DNA of 64,000 bases from Anaerolineae bacterium UTCFX2 (GCA_002050125.1 MWTA01000088.1:1-64000); one strand, 5' to 3'; counted from the stretch's first letter, positions 27,464 through 38,218 are shown. A program made the numbers and translations. Notes: generated by a model from the letters alone, not told the origin.

Positions 27464-28504
27464 ATGCCTGACTATGACCGCCCGCATCGTCGATATAACC
27501 CACTAAAAGACGAGTGGGTGCTTGTATCGCCTCATCGCACACAGCGACCATGGTTGGGGCAGGTGGAGAAAACGCCTGCCCTGATCTTGCCGGAGTATGA
27601 CTCGGAGTGCTACCTTTGCCCAGGCAATTCACGGGTTGGGGGGGTGCGGAACCCGGTTTATGATTCGACCTTCGTATTTGATAACGATTTCCCGGCGCTG
27701 CTGCCTCCAGATGATACACAGCCCGCTACATCTGATTTGTTCAGGGCTGAACCAGCTTCGGGAATCTCGAGGGTGGTTTGTTTCTCGCCCCGCCACGACC
27801 TGACATTGCCTGAACTGCCTCTGGCTGATGTGGAACAAGTGGTCCGTACCTGGATCGATCAGACGCGCGATCTCGGCGAAAGAGACAATCTCGCCTATGT
27901 TCAGGTGTTCGAAAATAAAGGGGAGATGATGGGGTGTTCAAACCCACATCCACACAGTCAGATCTGGGCTACAAGCTTCGTCCCCAATGAACCACTGCGC
28001 GAGCAGCGCGCAATGTTGGAGTATCTTACGCGGACCGGAGGTTGTTTGCTGTGCGATGTCTATGCGGCTGAGCAAGACACCGGGGAACGAATCGTGCTTG
28101 AAAACGATGGTTTTATCGCATTCGTCCCTTTTTGGGCGGTCTGGCCCTACGAATTGCTATTGATTTCCCGCCGGCACTTCGGCGCGCTCACTGATCTGAG
28201 AGCAACGGAGATTCGCAATCTCGCAGAGCTCCTCAAACAAGTTACCATCCGCTACGATAATTTGTTTGAGATCTCCTTTCCGTATTCAATGGGGTTTCAC
28301 CAATCACCATTTGATGGAGAACCTCATCCAGAGGCGCACTTTCATCTGCATTTCTACCCGCCGCTGCTCAGATCTGCAACTGTGCGTAAATTCATGGTTG
28401 GTTTTGAGATGTTGGCAATGCCCCAGCGTGATCTCACGCCGGAAAGCGCGGCTGAAAGACTGCGTGAGTTAAACCCGCTCCATTACAGGTCTCGTCCGAA
28501 GTGA
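27464..28504 (+). CDS. galT: Galactose-1-phosphate uridylyltransferase
   Basis: GalT of the HIT superfamily (Leloir pathway) exchanges galactose-1-phosphate with UDP-glucose. The catalytic HPH is in CSNPHPHSQIW; CYLCPGNSR and CLLCDVY supply Cys residues for the structural metal site, and FPYSMGFHQSPFDG and HFHLHFYPPL are family blocks. About 346 residues, normal length. The ATG at 27464 lacks a clear Shine-Dalgarno; upstream in-frame GTG/TTG codons overlap the preceding gene and cannot be excluded. No galK or galE is in the window. Confidence 0.93.
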   Translation: MPDYDRPHRRYNPLKDEWVLVSPHRTQRPWLGQVEKTPALILPEYDSECYLCPGNSRVGGVRNPVYDSTFVFDNDFPALLPPDDTQPATSDLFRAEPASGISRVVCFSPRHDLTLPELPLADVEQVVRTWIDQTRDLGERDNLAYVQVFENKGEMMGCSNPHPHSQIWATSFVPNEPLREQRAMLEYLTRTGGCLLCDVYAAEQDTGERIVLENDGFIAFVPFWAVWPYELLLISRRHFGALTDLRATEIRNLAELLKQVTIRYDNLFEISFPYSMGFHQSPFDGEPHPEAHFHLHFYPPLLRSATVRKFMVGFEMLAMPQRDLTPESAAERLRELNPLHYRSRPK

Positions 28505-28514
28505 AAAGCAAAAA

Positions 28515-29534
28515 ATGAGTGAAAAAATCGATTTATTGATGACCGTTCCAATACCAGATGAGTTGATTGAAAAACTTCAATCGGTATCTTCGCGGCTTCA
28601 TATTCACCAACACCGGGTCTCCCGGGCGGAAGAGGTGCCAGCCGAGGTCTGGGCTACGGCTGAAGTGTTGTACACCGGGAGGGTTATCCCACAGCCAAGT
28701 CAGGCGCCAAACTTGCGCTGGATCCAATTCCATTTCACGGGCGTGGATCATGCCTGGGAGGCGCCGATTTTACGGCGCGAAGGCTTGGTCGTCACCACTA
28801 TGAGCGGCGCCTCAGCTACCCAGGTCGCTGAGTATATCGCAATGATGATACTCGCTCTTGGGCACCGCCTGCCAGATATGATCGAACACCAGAAGAAGAT
28901 CGTCTGGCCAAAGGATCGTTGGGAGCGGTTTAGCCCGCACGAGATTCGGAATGCAACGGTGGGAATTATCGGTTATGGGAGCATCGGGAGACAGCTAGCG
29001 CGGCTGCTTTACGCTTTTGGAGCGCGCATCCTGGCGAGCAAACGCCATGGGATGAATCCTAGAGATGATGGATATACAGCGGCTGGGTTTGGCGATCCGG
29101 AGGGCGATTATGTTCATCGGATTTACCCTGCCGAAGCACTCAAATCTATGGCGCGAGAATCCGATTTCCTGGTCAACACGCTGCCATTGACGCCCGCGAC
29201 GCGCGGTTTGATTGGCGCGGAAGTCTTTTCAGTCATGAAGGACACGGCGTATCTCATCGATATTTCGCGAGGAGGGGTGATCAACCACACCGCATTGATT
29301 GGCGCGTTGAAGGATAAGAAAATTGCCGGCGCGGCGCTGGATGTATTTCCGGAAGAACCTCTGCCTCCAGATGATCCGCTGTGGAAAATGCCCAACGTGA
29401 TCGTCACCCCCCACATTTCCGGAATCTCGCCCTACTATGACGCCCGGGCAGTAGAGTTGTTCTCAGAAAATCTGCGGCATTATCTGGCAGGCAGCCGCCT
29501 CTTGAATCAACTGGATCTCGAGCGCGGTTATTGA
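28515..29534 (+). CDS. D-2-hydroxyacid dehydrogenase
   Basis: A 339-residue NAD(P)-dependent D-isomer-specific 2-hydroxyacid dehydrogenase. The Rossmann motif is GIIGYGSIGRQLARLL; the catalytic Arg (DISRGGVIN), Glu (DVFPEEPLP) and His (VTPHISG) are all present. It lies ten bases after galT on the same strand. Reduction of a 2-oxoacid or oxidation of a D-2-hydroxyacid is expected; the substrate is not readable. A second family member is at 56718-57773, with low similarity outside the cofactor domain. Confidence 0.88.
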   Translation: MSEKIDLLMTVPIPDELIEKLQSVSSRLHIHQHRVSRAEEVPAEVWATAEVLYTGRVIPQPSQAPNLRWIQFHFTGVDHAWEAPILRREGLVVTTMSGASATQVAEYIAMMILALGHRLPDMIEHQKKIVWPKDRWERFSPHEIRNATVGIIGYGSIGRQLARLLYAFGARILASKRHGMNPRDDGYTAAGFGDPEGDYVHRIYPAEALKSMARESDFLVNTLPLTPATRGLIGAEVFSVMKDTAYLIDISRGGVINHTALIGALKDKKIAGAALDVFPEEPLPPDDPLWKMPNVIVTPHISGISPYYDARAVELFSENLRHYLAGSRLLNQLDLERGY

Positions 29535-29569
29535 TCGATATGGGGTTTCGATTAGCTGCATAATAACGA

Positions 29570-29605
29570 AGCGCCGAGACGCAGGTTTTTTGCATGCCCG
29601 GCGCT
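29570..29605. terminator. Possible hairpin between convergent genes
   Basis: An inverted repeat AGCGCCG/CGGCGCT with a long loop lies between the dehydrogenase and the convergent HtrA gene. The downstream T run is weak, so a terminator role is only possible. Confidence 0.35.
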
Positions 29606-29646
29606 ATTCTATTTCACTTAATTACAGCGATAACGGCGAAAGAAGT

Positions 29647-30876
29647 TCAGGGATGAACAAACTCACTCGACCCAGGCGGTCGAGGCTGTAGTGTCAACGG
29701 GACGTTCTGGGTCTTTCCATCCCGTACGATTGTAAGATCAACTTGCTGACCGGGTATGGTGTTGAGGGCAATATAAATCAAAATATCTTCAAAAGTGCTT
29801 ACTTCCACTCCATTGATCCCGACAATGACATCTCCGCCAATTTCGATGATCCGGCTATCATAGTTTATCTCGCGAGTAGAGCCGTGCAGACCAGCTAACT
29901 GAGCCGGCCCGCCGTTGACCACCTCTGAAATATAGGCGCCGCGTTCCACCGAAAGACCCATCGCCTCACGGGTCGTGGAGTTCAGGTTGCCTCCGACCAC
30001 CCCCAGCCAACTCCACTCGAATTTCCCGTTGGTAATCAGTTCTGGCACCACGCGCGAGATGATACTGACCGGTATCGCAAAACCAACTCCGCTGTTTGAG
30101 CGGCTGTTTCCGCGCGTTTCGATCTGAGCATTCACTCCGATGACCTCGCCTTTGAGATTCAATAGCGGGCCACCGGAATTACCGGGGTTAATGGGCGCAT
30201 CGGTTTGGATTGCCTGTGGAATCGAGAAGGTTGTCAGTGCGGGAATGGTGCGACCCAGCGCACTGACGATCCCTTTGGTCAGTGTGCCGTCCAGACCAAA
30301 AGGATTCCCCAACGCGACCACAGTCTGCCCGACGGCGACATCTTCGATGTGTCCTAGCGGAATTGGTTGAGCATCCGCGGGAACGTTCTCCACCTTAATA
30401 ACCGCGAGATCGCTGTTGAGGTCCTGACCGATGACTTTACCTTTTACCGATAATCCATTTGAAAAAAGGACTTCGACCTGGTCAGCGCCGTGGACGACGT
30501 GAGAATTGGTAACGATGTGCCCGTTTGTGTCGTAGAGGAAACCGGAGCCCTGTCCGCTGGATACGACGATGTTCTTTTGTAAGTCGTATGTCAGCACGCT
30601 AACAACAGCAGGATTGATCCGCCGATACATTTCTACAAGGATTGCTTCCTCACTGGTAGTGATGATCGGCTCAGCGGCTGCGGTAGGTTGCTGAAGCGGT
30701 GTGGTTAATTCTATAAGCTGGACCGCCACAGTTTCCTCGACTTCCTGAGTGGGCAGAACCACCTCAACCTCGGGGGTGAACACGGGAGCCGTTTCGAAAG
30801 TAAAACCACAAGCAACGCTGGATATTAATAATGCAATGATGAAAGATAGGATGGCGATGGTCTTTTGAAATTTCAT
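29647..30876 (-). CDS. HtrA/Deg-type S1C protease lipoprotein with PDZ domain
   Basis: A 409-residue cell-envelope quality-control protease. A signal segment ends in lipobox SSVAC (Cys23). After a short linker comes the protease domain with triad His126 (TNSHVV), Asp156 (NSDLAVI) and Ser234 (NPGNSGGPL). One C-terminal PDZ domain follows (GAYISEVVNGGPAQLAGL, DVIVGINGVEVSTFEDIL). The start at 30876 is chosen because the signal peptide begins there. Unlike the protease at 3781-5136, this one is a canonical HtrA. It is monocistronic. Confidence 0.92.
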   Translation of the reverse strand: MKFQKTIAILSFIIALLISSVACGFTFETAPVFTPEVEVVLPTQEVEETVAVQLIELTTPLQQPTAAAEPIITTSEEAILVEMYRRINPAVVSVLTYDLQKNIVVSSGQGSGFLYDTNGHIVTNSHVVHGADQVEVLFSNGLSVKGKVIGQDLNSDLAVIKVENVPADAQPIPLGHIEDVAVGQTVVALGNPFGLDGTLTKGIVSALGRTIPALTTFSIPQAIQTDAPINPGNSGGPLLNLKGEVIGVNAQIETRGNSRSNSGVGFAIPVSIISRVVPELITNGKFEWSWLGVVGGNLNSTTREAMGLSVERGAYISEVVNGGPAQLAGLHGSTREINYDSRIIEIGGDVIVGINGVEVSTFEDILIYIALNTIPGQQVDLTIVRDGKTQNVPLTLQPRPPGSSEFVHP

Positions 30877-31028
30877 GGCGAAGTCCCCAATCTGCAAATT
30901 GAACGCTATATTACCACTCAATTCGACAGTATACCTCTACAAATGAAAAAATAGATAATATGTGGATAAGAAAAATCCGATTGAACTGCTTTTCAACCAG
31001 GATAAATAATTCAACGTCAAAAGTCGTA

Positions 31029-31057
31029 TTGCCGATTCGTAGAATTGTGTATAGAAT
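31029..31057 (+). promoter_or_regulatory. Candidate promoter for the CxxC/sulfotransferase tricistron
   Basis: TTGCCG, a 17-base spacer and TAGAAT lie just upstream of GGAGG and the ATG at 31078. The leader would be very short, which lowers confidence. Confidence 0.4.
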
Positions 31058-31077
31058 ATCCGCGGTGGAGGTTTTGC

Positions 31078-31341
31078 ATGAACCAATTGTTGAATAATGA
31101 GCAAATATCTGCGGCGATACGCGTTCGTTCCGATGTACGAGCAGGGCGTACGGTGTGTTATCAACTGGTTGGAGACGCCTGGGTGCCGATTCTTGATTCG
31201 AATACACCGCTGCCCCCAATTCCTACGCCTTCACCCGCGCCTCCGCCCGGCGTTCAGATGCTGGATTGCCAATCTTGCACCGGTTCTGAACTGGCGCCTG
31301 GTCTGCTTTCGAACGCGCGTTGCGAAGTCTGTTATCTCTAG
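31078..31341 (+). CDS. Small CxxC protein, tandem paralogue 1
   Basis: An 87-residue protein of unknown function. The N-terminal third contains the core VRSDVRAGR followed by Cys27; a Pro-rich stretch (about 43-58) leads to two Cys pairs, DCQSC and RCEVC, that could form a zinc ribbon. The next gene encodes a shorter protein with the same core (VKTDLRAGR) and the same two CxxC pairs. GGAGG sits eight bases before the ATG at 31078. There is no signal peptide. It is likely the first gene of a tight three-gene unit ending with a sulfotransferase-like protein. Confidence 0.65.
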   Translation: MNQLLNNEQISAAIRVRSDVRAGRTVCYQLVGDAWVPILDSNTPLPPIPTPSPAPPPGVQMLDCQSCTGSELAPGLLSNARCEVCYL

Positions 31342-31364
31342 GACATGGATTGGAGAATTAACCT

Positions 31365-31526
31365 ATGCTGACGAAGGAATTTGCTGCGGTAATAACTGGG
31401 GCGGTTCAACAGATCAAGGTCAAAACTGACCTGCGTGCGGGTCGATGGAGTTGTCGAGACTGCCAGGGGCAGGTTTCGGGAAACCAGATGACCCAGGTCA
31501 CCTGCGCCTCCTGTCAAACCATTTGA
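31365..31526 (+). CDS. Small CxxC protein, tandem paralogue 2
   Basis: A 53-residue protein with the core VKTDLRAGR, then SCRDC (Cys30/33) and TCASC (Cys47/50), a compact four-Cys arrangement typical of a zinc ribbon. It is related to the upstream 87-residue protein but lacks the Pro-rich insert. GGAG lies ten bases before the ATG, 23 bases after the upstream stop; the sulfotransferase-like gene begins 17 bases after its stop. Alternatives such as a modified peptide precursor are possible but no modifying enzyme is nearby. Confidence 0.6.
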   Translation: MLTKEFAAVITGAVQQIKVKTDLRAGRWSCRDCQGQVSGNQMTQVTCASCQTI

Positions 31527-31542
31527 TCGGGAGCGATTTTCG

Positions 31543-32163
31543 TTGGCAGGGAAATTCTTTAAATTTTTTCAAAGAGAACGGGCTGAGCAGCCCGTTTTTA
31601 TTGTTTCTGGGCTGCCGCGCTCAGGCACCTCCTTGATGATGATGATGCTCGAAGCAGCGGGGATCGAACCATTGACCGATTTCGAACGCCAGGCAGACGC
31701 AGACAACCCAAAGGGATATTACGAATTTGAACGGGTGAAGAAAATGAAGGACGGCGATCTGGGCTGGCTGGACGCCGCACACGGCAAGGTTGTCAAGGTT
31801 ATCTCGGCGTTGCTGTCTTTTCTTCCGCAAAACCACTCCTATAAAATCATCTTCATGCGGCGCGACATGGATGAAATTTTAGCTTCTCAGCAAAAGATGC
31901 TGGTAAACCGCGGCGAGACGCCAAAGGATATTAGCGATGAGGAAATGGGTGGTTTGTTTGGAAAGCATCTCGCCAAAATCACGGAATGGCTGCGTGAACA
32001 GCCGAACATCCAAACCTTGGATATCGACTACAATCTTCTATTGAAAGATCCTGCGCCTCAAGTCGAAGAAATTCAGAGGTTTCTGGGCAGGAAGCTTGAC
32101 ACAGCTCGTATGATTTCAGTGATCGACCCCAAGCTATATCGGCAGCAGCGGCAAGGAAAATGA
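31543..32163 (+). CDS. Sulfotransferase-like P-loop protein
   Basis: A 206-residue protein with the sulfotransferase phosphate-binding loop FIVSGLPRSGTSLM near the N terminus and a later segment IIFMRRDMDEILASQQKML that matches the 3'-phosphate-binding Arg region of PAPS-dependent sulfotransferases. It is short for the family. The start is an unusual TTG at 31543, with GGGAG nine bases upstream. It is the third gene of the unit starting at 31078. Transfer of sulfate to a carbohydrate, lipid or protein is expected but unproven. Confidence 0.72.
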   Translation: MAGKFFKFFQRERAEQPVFIVSGLPRSGTSLMMMMLEAAGIEPLTDFERQADADNPKGYYEFERVKKMKDGDLGWLDAAHGKVVKVISALLSFLPQNHSYKIIFMRRDMDEILASQQKMLVNRGETPKDISDEEMGGLFGKHLAKITEWLREQPNIQTLDIDYNLLLKDPAPQVEEIQRFLGRKLDTARMISVIDPKLYRQQRQGK

Positions 32164-32195
32164 TTTTTTAATTGTTGACCGGGTGCATATACTAT

Positions 32196-33734
32196 TTATA
32201 TATAGGGGGCAATGCGTTTTTCAAGCTTCTCCTTGAGTTCTTGCGCAACTGAATTTGCTGGCGAATAGAGGTTTTCCAGTTCTTGCGGATCGAGGTCCAG
32301 GTCATAGAGTTCATAAATACCGTCAAAGCCGGCGTAGCCGCGATAGTAGATCAATTTGTAATTCTTTGAGATTATCGCGAAAGTCGCTTTATTGAGCTTG
32401 CCATTTTTGGGGCTAGATTTGGCTTCGACGACGAAAAGATCTCTTTCGAATGCGGGAGCCTTCGCATCAAGGGACAATGGCTGACCTTCAAGTTGGGTTT
32501 CGCGCGATGAGTTCAAGAAACCCAGGATGGTTGGAACGACGTCGATCGCGCTGGTTGGAGAATGAACATCAATTCGCGTAGATTGTCTCGGTGTGGATAT
32601 CAGAAGCGGAATATGGATCAATGGCTGGTAGAGGATTTCGGTGTTATGTCCGCTGACGCCGCGTTCAAATATTTCACCGTGGTCAGAAGTGACAATCAGC
32701 AGGGTCGATTCAAGCGCTTTTTCCCGTTCTAGCAAGTCGATCAACCGCCCAAATTCAGCGTCAACATAAGCGATGTATTCATCATACTTGCGGCGCATAC
32801 GAGTCAGTTGCTTGGGACTTTCACCCTGGTTAAAATGATGTTCTGGCTTCGTGACCGAGGCGGGCTGATCATTAAAGGCATTGATGAACTCACGCCGCGG
32901 GTTGTAAGGCGCATGGGGCGGAAACAGGTGAACATAACCGAGAAAAGGTTTTGACGCCTGATCGAATTGGTTGGTGATCCAATCGATCGCAGCCTCCAGC
33001 GTGAAGCAAAGGGTGTTGTCCCGACCCGCCAAATGGCAGTTTGGAAGCCCGCGTGGAAATTCTTTGCGGTATCTTTCTAAAAGCCCCTGGCTGTTCGCGC
33101 GGCGCTGAACTTCATCGAGAAAGGAAAGCAGTAACGAGCTGTTAATTGAATTAAAGTTCTGCGTCGATAGTAATTCAGCCTCAAATGGAACGCGGAATTC
33201 ACTCAATGGAGGCTTTTCAGCCCAGACATTCGAAAAGAGCGCCAGATGAGAGATCTCATACAGCGTTTCGATCGAGGGCTTGAATTGGTCCAGCAGCACC
33301 TGGGCGAGCGAATTATGTGTATAGGCAAAATCATAGTATTCCTGAGGGAGGAAGCTGAACAGGTTTTCTGCTTGGTATCGATTCGACGTGGTTCCTTGCA
33401 GGTTGATTGCTCGATGCGCCCAAGGCAGGACCCCGGTCAACAAGGATGCTGTGCCTGGAGTGGTAAACGACCCGGCTGAGTAATGGCGGTGGAATACGGT
33501 CGACCTCTGCGCAAAATTTTCAAAATTGGGGGTGGTGGGGCGGGAATACCCGTAAAGGGACATATCCGCGGCAGACAACGCGTCGAATACCAGGATCAAA
33601 ACGTTGGGGAGGCTGCGGCCTCCCTGACTGTGGTCAGCGTCGACCGCATCAAGCAGCGGAAAACCGAGGCTGGCAAGCCCAGCCGCGCCGAGAAACTTGA
33701 TGAAATCGCGCCTCGTGATTGTCGGGTTTTTCAC
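32196..33734 (-). CDS. Tat-exported sulfatase-fold enzyme with Thr nucleophile
   Basis: A 512-residue alkaline-phosphatase-superfamily enzyme usually named sulfatase. A twin-arginine signal (ITRRDFIKFLGAAG) sends it across the membrane folded. Metal-site blocks are VLILVFDALSAAD, VTSDHGE and a later HNTEI. At the nucleophile position it has FTTPGTASLLTG, where a formylglycine sulfatase needs Cys/Ser-x-Pro-x-Arg; both the Cys and the Arg are Thr here. Thr nucleophiles occur in phosphotransferases such as LtaS and EptA, so a phospho-transfer or hydrolase role is more likely. The start is GTG at 33734, two bases after the upstream stop. Confidence 0.8.
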   Translation of the reverse strand: MKNPTITRRDFIKFLGAAGLASLGFPLLDAVDADHSQGGRSLPNVLILVFDALSAADMSLYGYSRPTTPNFENFAQRSTVFHRHYSAGSFTTPGTASLLTGVLPWAHRAINLQGTTSNRYQAENLFSFLPQEYYDFAYTHNSLAQVLLDQFKPSIETLYEISHLALFSNVWAEKPPLSEFRVPFEAELLSTQNFNSINSSLLLSFLDEVQRRANSQGLLERYRKEFPRGLPNCHLAGRDNTLCFTLEAAIDWITNQFDQASKPFLGYVHLFPPHAPYNPRREFINAFNDQPASVTKPEHHFNQGESPKQLTRMRRKYDEYIAYVDAEFGRLIDLLEREKALESTLLIVTSDHGEIFERGVSGHNTEILYQPLIHIPLLISTPRQSTRIDVHSPTSAIDVVPTILGFLNSSRETQLEGQPLSLDAKAPAFERDLFVVEAKSSPKNGKLNKATFAIISKNYKLIYYRGYAGFDGIYELYDLDLDPQELENLYSPANSVAQELKEKLEKRIAPYI

Positions 33735-33736
33735 GG

Positions 33737-34300
33737 TTAACCGTTTGCGGCGATGAGATTGCGGGCGATGACAATCAGCAGACCGGCAAAATTGAAGAAG
33801 AGATACACCGAAGCGAGCAGCGACACCCGCTCTAAATAAGCCCTTATCATTCGCTCGAATTTTTCCGAACGCACCAGGATGATTGCAAACAAGGCGAAGC
33901 TGGCAAACAACAAAGCCAGCCAGAGCCAGACAAACCAACTTTGCTCAACAACATGGAATCTGGCGGCAATGCTTTCTTGATATTGGATTGGTATCAGCCA
34001 GAGGATAATCAGATAGGCGCTCATTGTTCCGGCTGCCGTGTAACGACCCTTGAGCAGGGAGGTAGGCATAAATAACAAGAGGATTACGCAGATCGCCAGC
34101 AGAATAAGGCTATCCACGAGGGCAAGCGTGAGGATATATGCCAGTACGCTCAGAATCTCCCAGGCGCTCATCCGCAAGACATAGGCGGGCAGTTCCTGTA
34201 AGAAAACCACCAGCGCCCAGAAATTTATCGGAAGTGAAATTGCCAAAAAGAGGAGAACAACTTGCTCGCGGTTTGGCAGACGGTTAATGATCGACTTCAT
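33737..34300 (-). CDS. Multi-pass membrane protein, unknown
   Basis: A 187-residue hydrophobic protein with about five predicted membrane helices and Arg-rich loops ('RSEKFERMIRAYLERV'). No family is recognised. It is encoded between the small YIDPNTGG membrane protein and the Tat-exported phosphatase-superfamily enzyme, with gaps of 18 and 2 bases, so the four genes from 36438 to 32196 form one operon. A role with the envelope enzymes is inferred only from context. Confidence 0.7.
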   Translation of the reverse strand: MKSIINRLPNREQVVLLFLAISLPINFWALVVFLQELPAYVLRMSAWEILSVLAYILTLALVDSLILLAICVILLLFMPTSLLKGRYTAAGTMSAYLIILWLIPIQYQESIAARFHVVEQSWFVWLWLALLFASFALFAIILVRSEKFERMIRAYLERVSLLASVYLFFNFAGLLIVIARNLIAANG

Positions 34301-34318
34301 CCCATGTCATTGTCGAGA

Positions 34319-34567
34319 TCACGCGTCGTCGTTAGTTTGATCCTGATTGGGCATGGGGTGCGGGTCCTCGTTACGGAATCGACGCCTCACTTTGGCGGCG
34401 AAGGTTTTAATTTGGCGCGAGAAAAAGAAGATGATCCCTGAAAAAAGCGCTAAAAAGACCGCCAGAATTTGAAAAAGCATACCCCCGGTGTTTGGATCGA
34501 TGTATGCGCGAGGGGCGGAGAACGAGACAAACCGCATTAATAAATTCACATACGTAGTGAAAGTCAT
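34319..34567 (-). CDS. Small YIDPNTGG membrane protein
   Basis: An 82-residue protein with an AYIDPNTGGMLFQIL motif entering a membrane helix (about 28-52), then a basic stretch (KVRRRFR) and an acidic tail. Small proteins with Y-I-D-P-x-T-G-S/G are recurrent next to alkaline-phosphatase-superfamily genes in environmental bacteria; their role is unknown. The ATG at 34567 has GGAG eight bases upstream and is preferred over an upstream TTG. It is the second gene of the operon from 36438. Confidence 0.7.
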   Translation of the reverse strand: MTFTTYVNLLMRFVSFSAPRAYIDPNTGGMLFQILAVFLALFSGIIFFFSRQIKTFAAKVRRRFRNEDPHPMPNQDQTNDDA

Positions 34568-34602
34568 CTTGATTGCTCCAAAATCTAACGAACACAACTG
34601 GG

Positions 34603-36438
34603 TTAAAGATATCCGAGGCTTTTCAGGCGTTCTTCGACCAATTCCTGATCTTGTGCATCCAGCTTGGGCGGAGGGCGGCTGCCTCGTCTATCTGGTTCAA
34701 TGTCAATTGCCAGAATTGGAAAGTCCTGGTAACTGGGGCTGCTGAAATCTTGCAATCCATTCGATGAAAATATTACGCCTGGAACGCTCGAAGCATCGAA
34801 ACAATGGTCGGCTTCCCAATGATCCTGGTTTGGGCTGAGCGATTCATCCGCCCAGCCTCCTAACCCGGTTTCTGCGGAAGCGCGGTAGCCGGGATTGTAA
34901 CCGACCAAAACATCCGGCGCGCGGCTAGCCAGCGCGCCGGCGAATACCTGCTCGTTGAGCCGGGCGTTTTTGACGACGTGATGCCTTTGGCTGTCCTGCC
35001 AGGACTGTAATTTACGTTGGAGGGTTTCCGCAGTTGGGCGCTGCTCTGTTGAGGTAACCACGCCCTGTTTTTCGCGCCCCGCCAGATTCAAGTACAGGCT
35101 GTTCAATCCGATTGCATAGGCGCGCGTGCGCAGCCAGTCGATTGATTTCCATTCGGGTTTATTTGCGCCGGGCTGCACCGCAAGATACCCTTTGTCGATC
35201 AGCCATCGATTAAGATTCACTTTGTAGTCGAGCCGGTTGAATCCGTGGTCAGAGACGACCAACAAACGCGGGGGTTTATCTTTGTTCATCACCGGCAGAT
35301 CGAGAATTCGACCAAGTAATTGGTCGTAGCGCAGATACCATTTCTCGATTACGTCTGGACGGCGAATGAGAAACATGTGCTGGATGCGGTCAAGCGAGTC
35401 AAAGACAGAAGCCAGAAGACCCTCTGTGAAATTGTTCAACAAGTGAAAGAGCAAGCGTGAGCGCGCCTCGAAAATCGAATCGCACAGGTTCAAAAACAGC
35501 TCATCGCTGATGCATCCATCTTCCAAGCCGGTTGTATCCTGAGGCCAGCCAAGGGTCAAAAACGGCCCGCTGGAATTCCAAGCGTCTCTTACGAATGAGG
35601 CGGGTGTGGCGTACCGCCAAATGGGGTGCAGCGGGTGGATCTGCAATGGGAGAAAATACGCTTGAACCTTGGGTTCCAGACTGGTAATCACTACGCGGGT
35701 GATGGCGTGAACAGAGGTCAGCCAGGACGCTTTGAATCTCAATTCGATAATTGGACTCCACTCGCCAAGCCCTAATCGGTAAACCTGCCGTTCAAAGCGC
35801 AGTTCGGCGGTGGTCGAATCGACCTTCTTCAACTCGAACCCCATCATTGCGTGGGAGGCGCCCGGTTTTGTCCCGATTTGAGGTCCCGCCAATTCGGCTT
35901 CAAATCGATCGCCGCTTAACTTTTCGAACCGCCCAACCGGGGTTTTGCCCATTTTGTTTGGCAAGTCAAGATTTGAAGAGAATAACGCGCCAACTCCAAG
36001 GCGTCCTTGAATATCCGGCGTGCCTAACCCCGGAATCGTGCGCACCGGCGATTCAGCTCGTGCTGGAAATGTTGCCGGCCACCAGAGCGAAGTAGCTGGA
36101 AAACCGCGGCCGGCAGCCGCGTCGAAGATTGTTTGCGCTTGAAAAGGGCGCACGAACTCAAAGCCACCGATGCCGCGCTTCATCGGCAGAAGCGAGACCT
36201 CCAAGGCATAGCTCGCTGGATCGCGATGAACAAAATCAAACATCCCATGCTCGCCCGGGTTCAAACCGGTGGCTATGCTGGTCCAGGAGACTTCGCTTTG
36301 GGGCGGGTTGGAGACTTCAAATCTGGAGTACCCGCCCTGCTTCATCAGGCGGTTTAAATTGGGCAGTTTGCCGGAATCGGAGAGGTTCTCGAATATGTAT
36401 GGATCGAATGCATCCAAGCCGATGATCAAGGTGTACAT
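34603..36438 (-). CDS. Type I phosphodiesterase/nucleotide pyrophosphatase-family protein
   Basis: A 611-residue alkaline-phosphatase-superfamily enzyme without a signal peptide. Superfamily blocks: TLIIGLDAFDP (metal), SEVSWTSIATGLNPGEHG (Ser nucleophile at the Thr/Ser position), DSLDRIQHMF, LLVVSDHGFN, and DHWEADH for the second metal. The end, EERLKSLGYL, is typical of this group. These enzymes hydrolyse or transfer phosphoesters; the natural substrate is unknown. It leads the four-gene operon with two membrane proteins and a second superfamily member. Confidence 0.85.
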   Translation of the reverse strand: MYTLIIGLDAFDPYIFENLSDSGKLPNLNRLMKQGGYSRFEVSNPPQSEVSWTSIATGLNPGEHGMFDFVHRDPASYALEVSLLPMKRGIGGFEFVRPFQAQTIFDAAAGRGFPATSLWWPATFPARAESPVRTIPGLGTPDIQGRLGVGALFSSNLDLPNKMGKTPVGRFEKLSGDRFEAELAGPQIGTKPGASHAMMGFELKKVDSTTAELRFERQVYRLGLGEWSPIIELRFKASWLTSVHAITRVVITSLEPKVQAYFLPLQIHPLHPIWRYATPASFVRDAWNSSGPFLTLGWPQDTTGLEDGCISDELFLNLCDSIFEARSRLLFHLLNNFTEGLLASVFDSLDRIQHMFLIRRPDVIEKWYLRYDQLLGRILDLPVMNKDKPPRLLVVSDHGFNRLDYKVNLNRWLIDKGYLAVQPGANKPEWKSIDWLRTRAYAIGLNSLYLNLAGREKQGVVTSTEQRPTAETLQRKLQSWQDSQRHHVVKNARLNEQVFAGALASRAPDVLVGYNPGYRASAETGLGGWADESLSPNQDHWEADHCFDASSVPGVIFSSNGLQDFSSPSYQDFPILAIDIEPDRRGSRPPPKLDAQDQELVEERLKSLGYL

Positions 36439-36530
36439 GGCGAAACATCCCGGGGCAGGCTTTTAAAGCCGCAGTGGGATATTATACCTGCTAAATATAT
36501 TGGATGAAAAGGAGAAATCAGTCGCCCCGT

Positions 36531-38072
<1,542 letters not shown>

Positions 38073-38218
38073 GCGTTCAGCCTTTCACCGTTAAATATAC
38101 AAAACCCATCAACCCGGATTAGTTTCGGATGAACGACGGTTAAACAGCGACGATTCTATAATCCGATCAGCCCAGGCGAAGCTGTTTCAAGTAGCAGTTT
38201 CAGAATTTGATTATTAGG

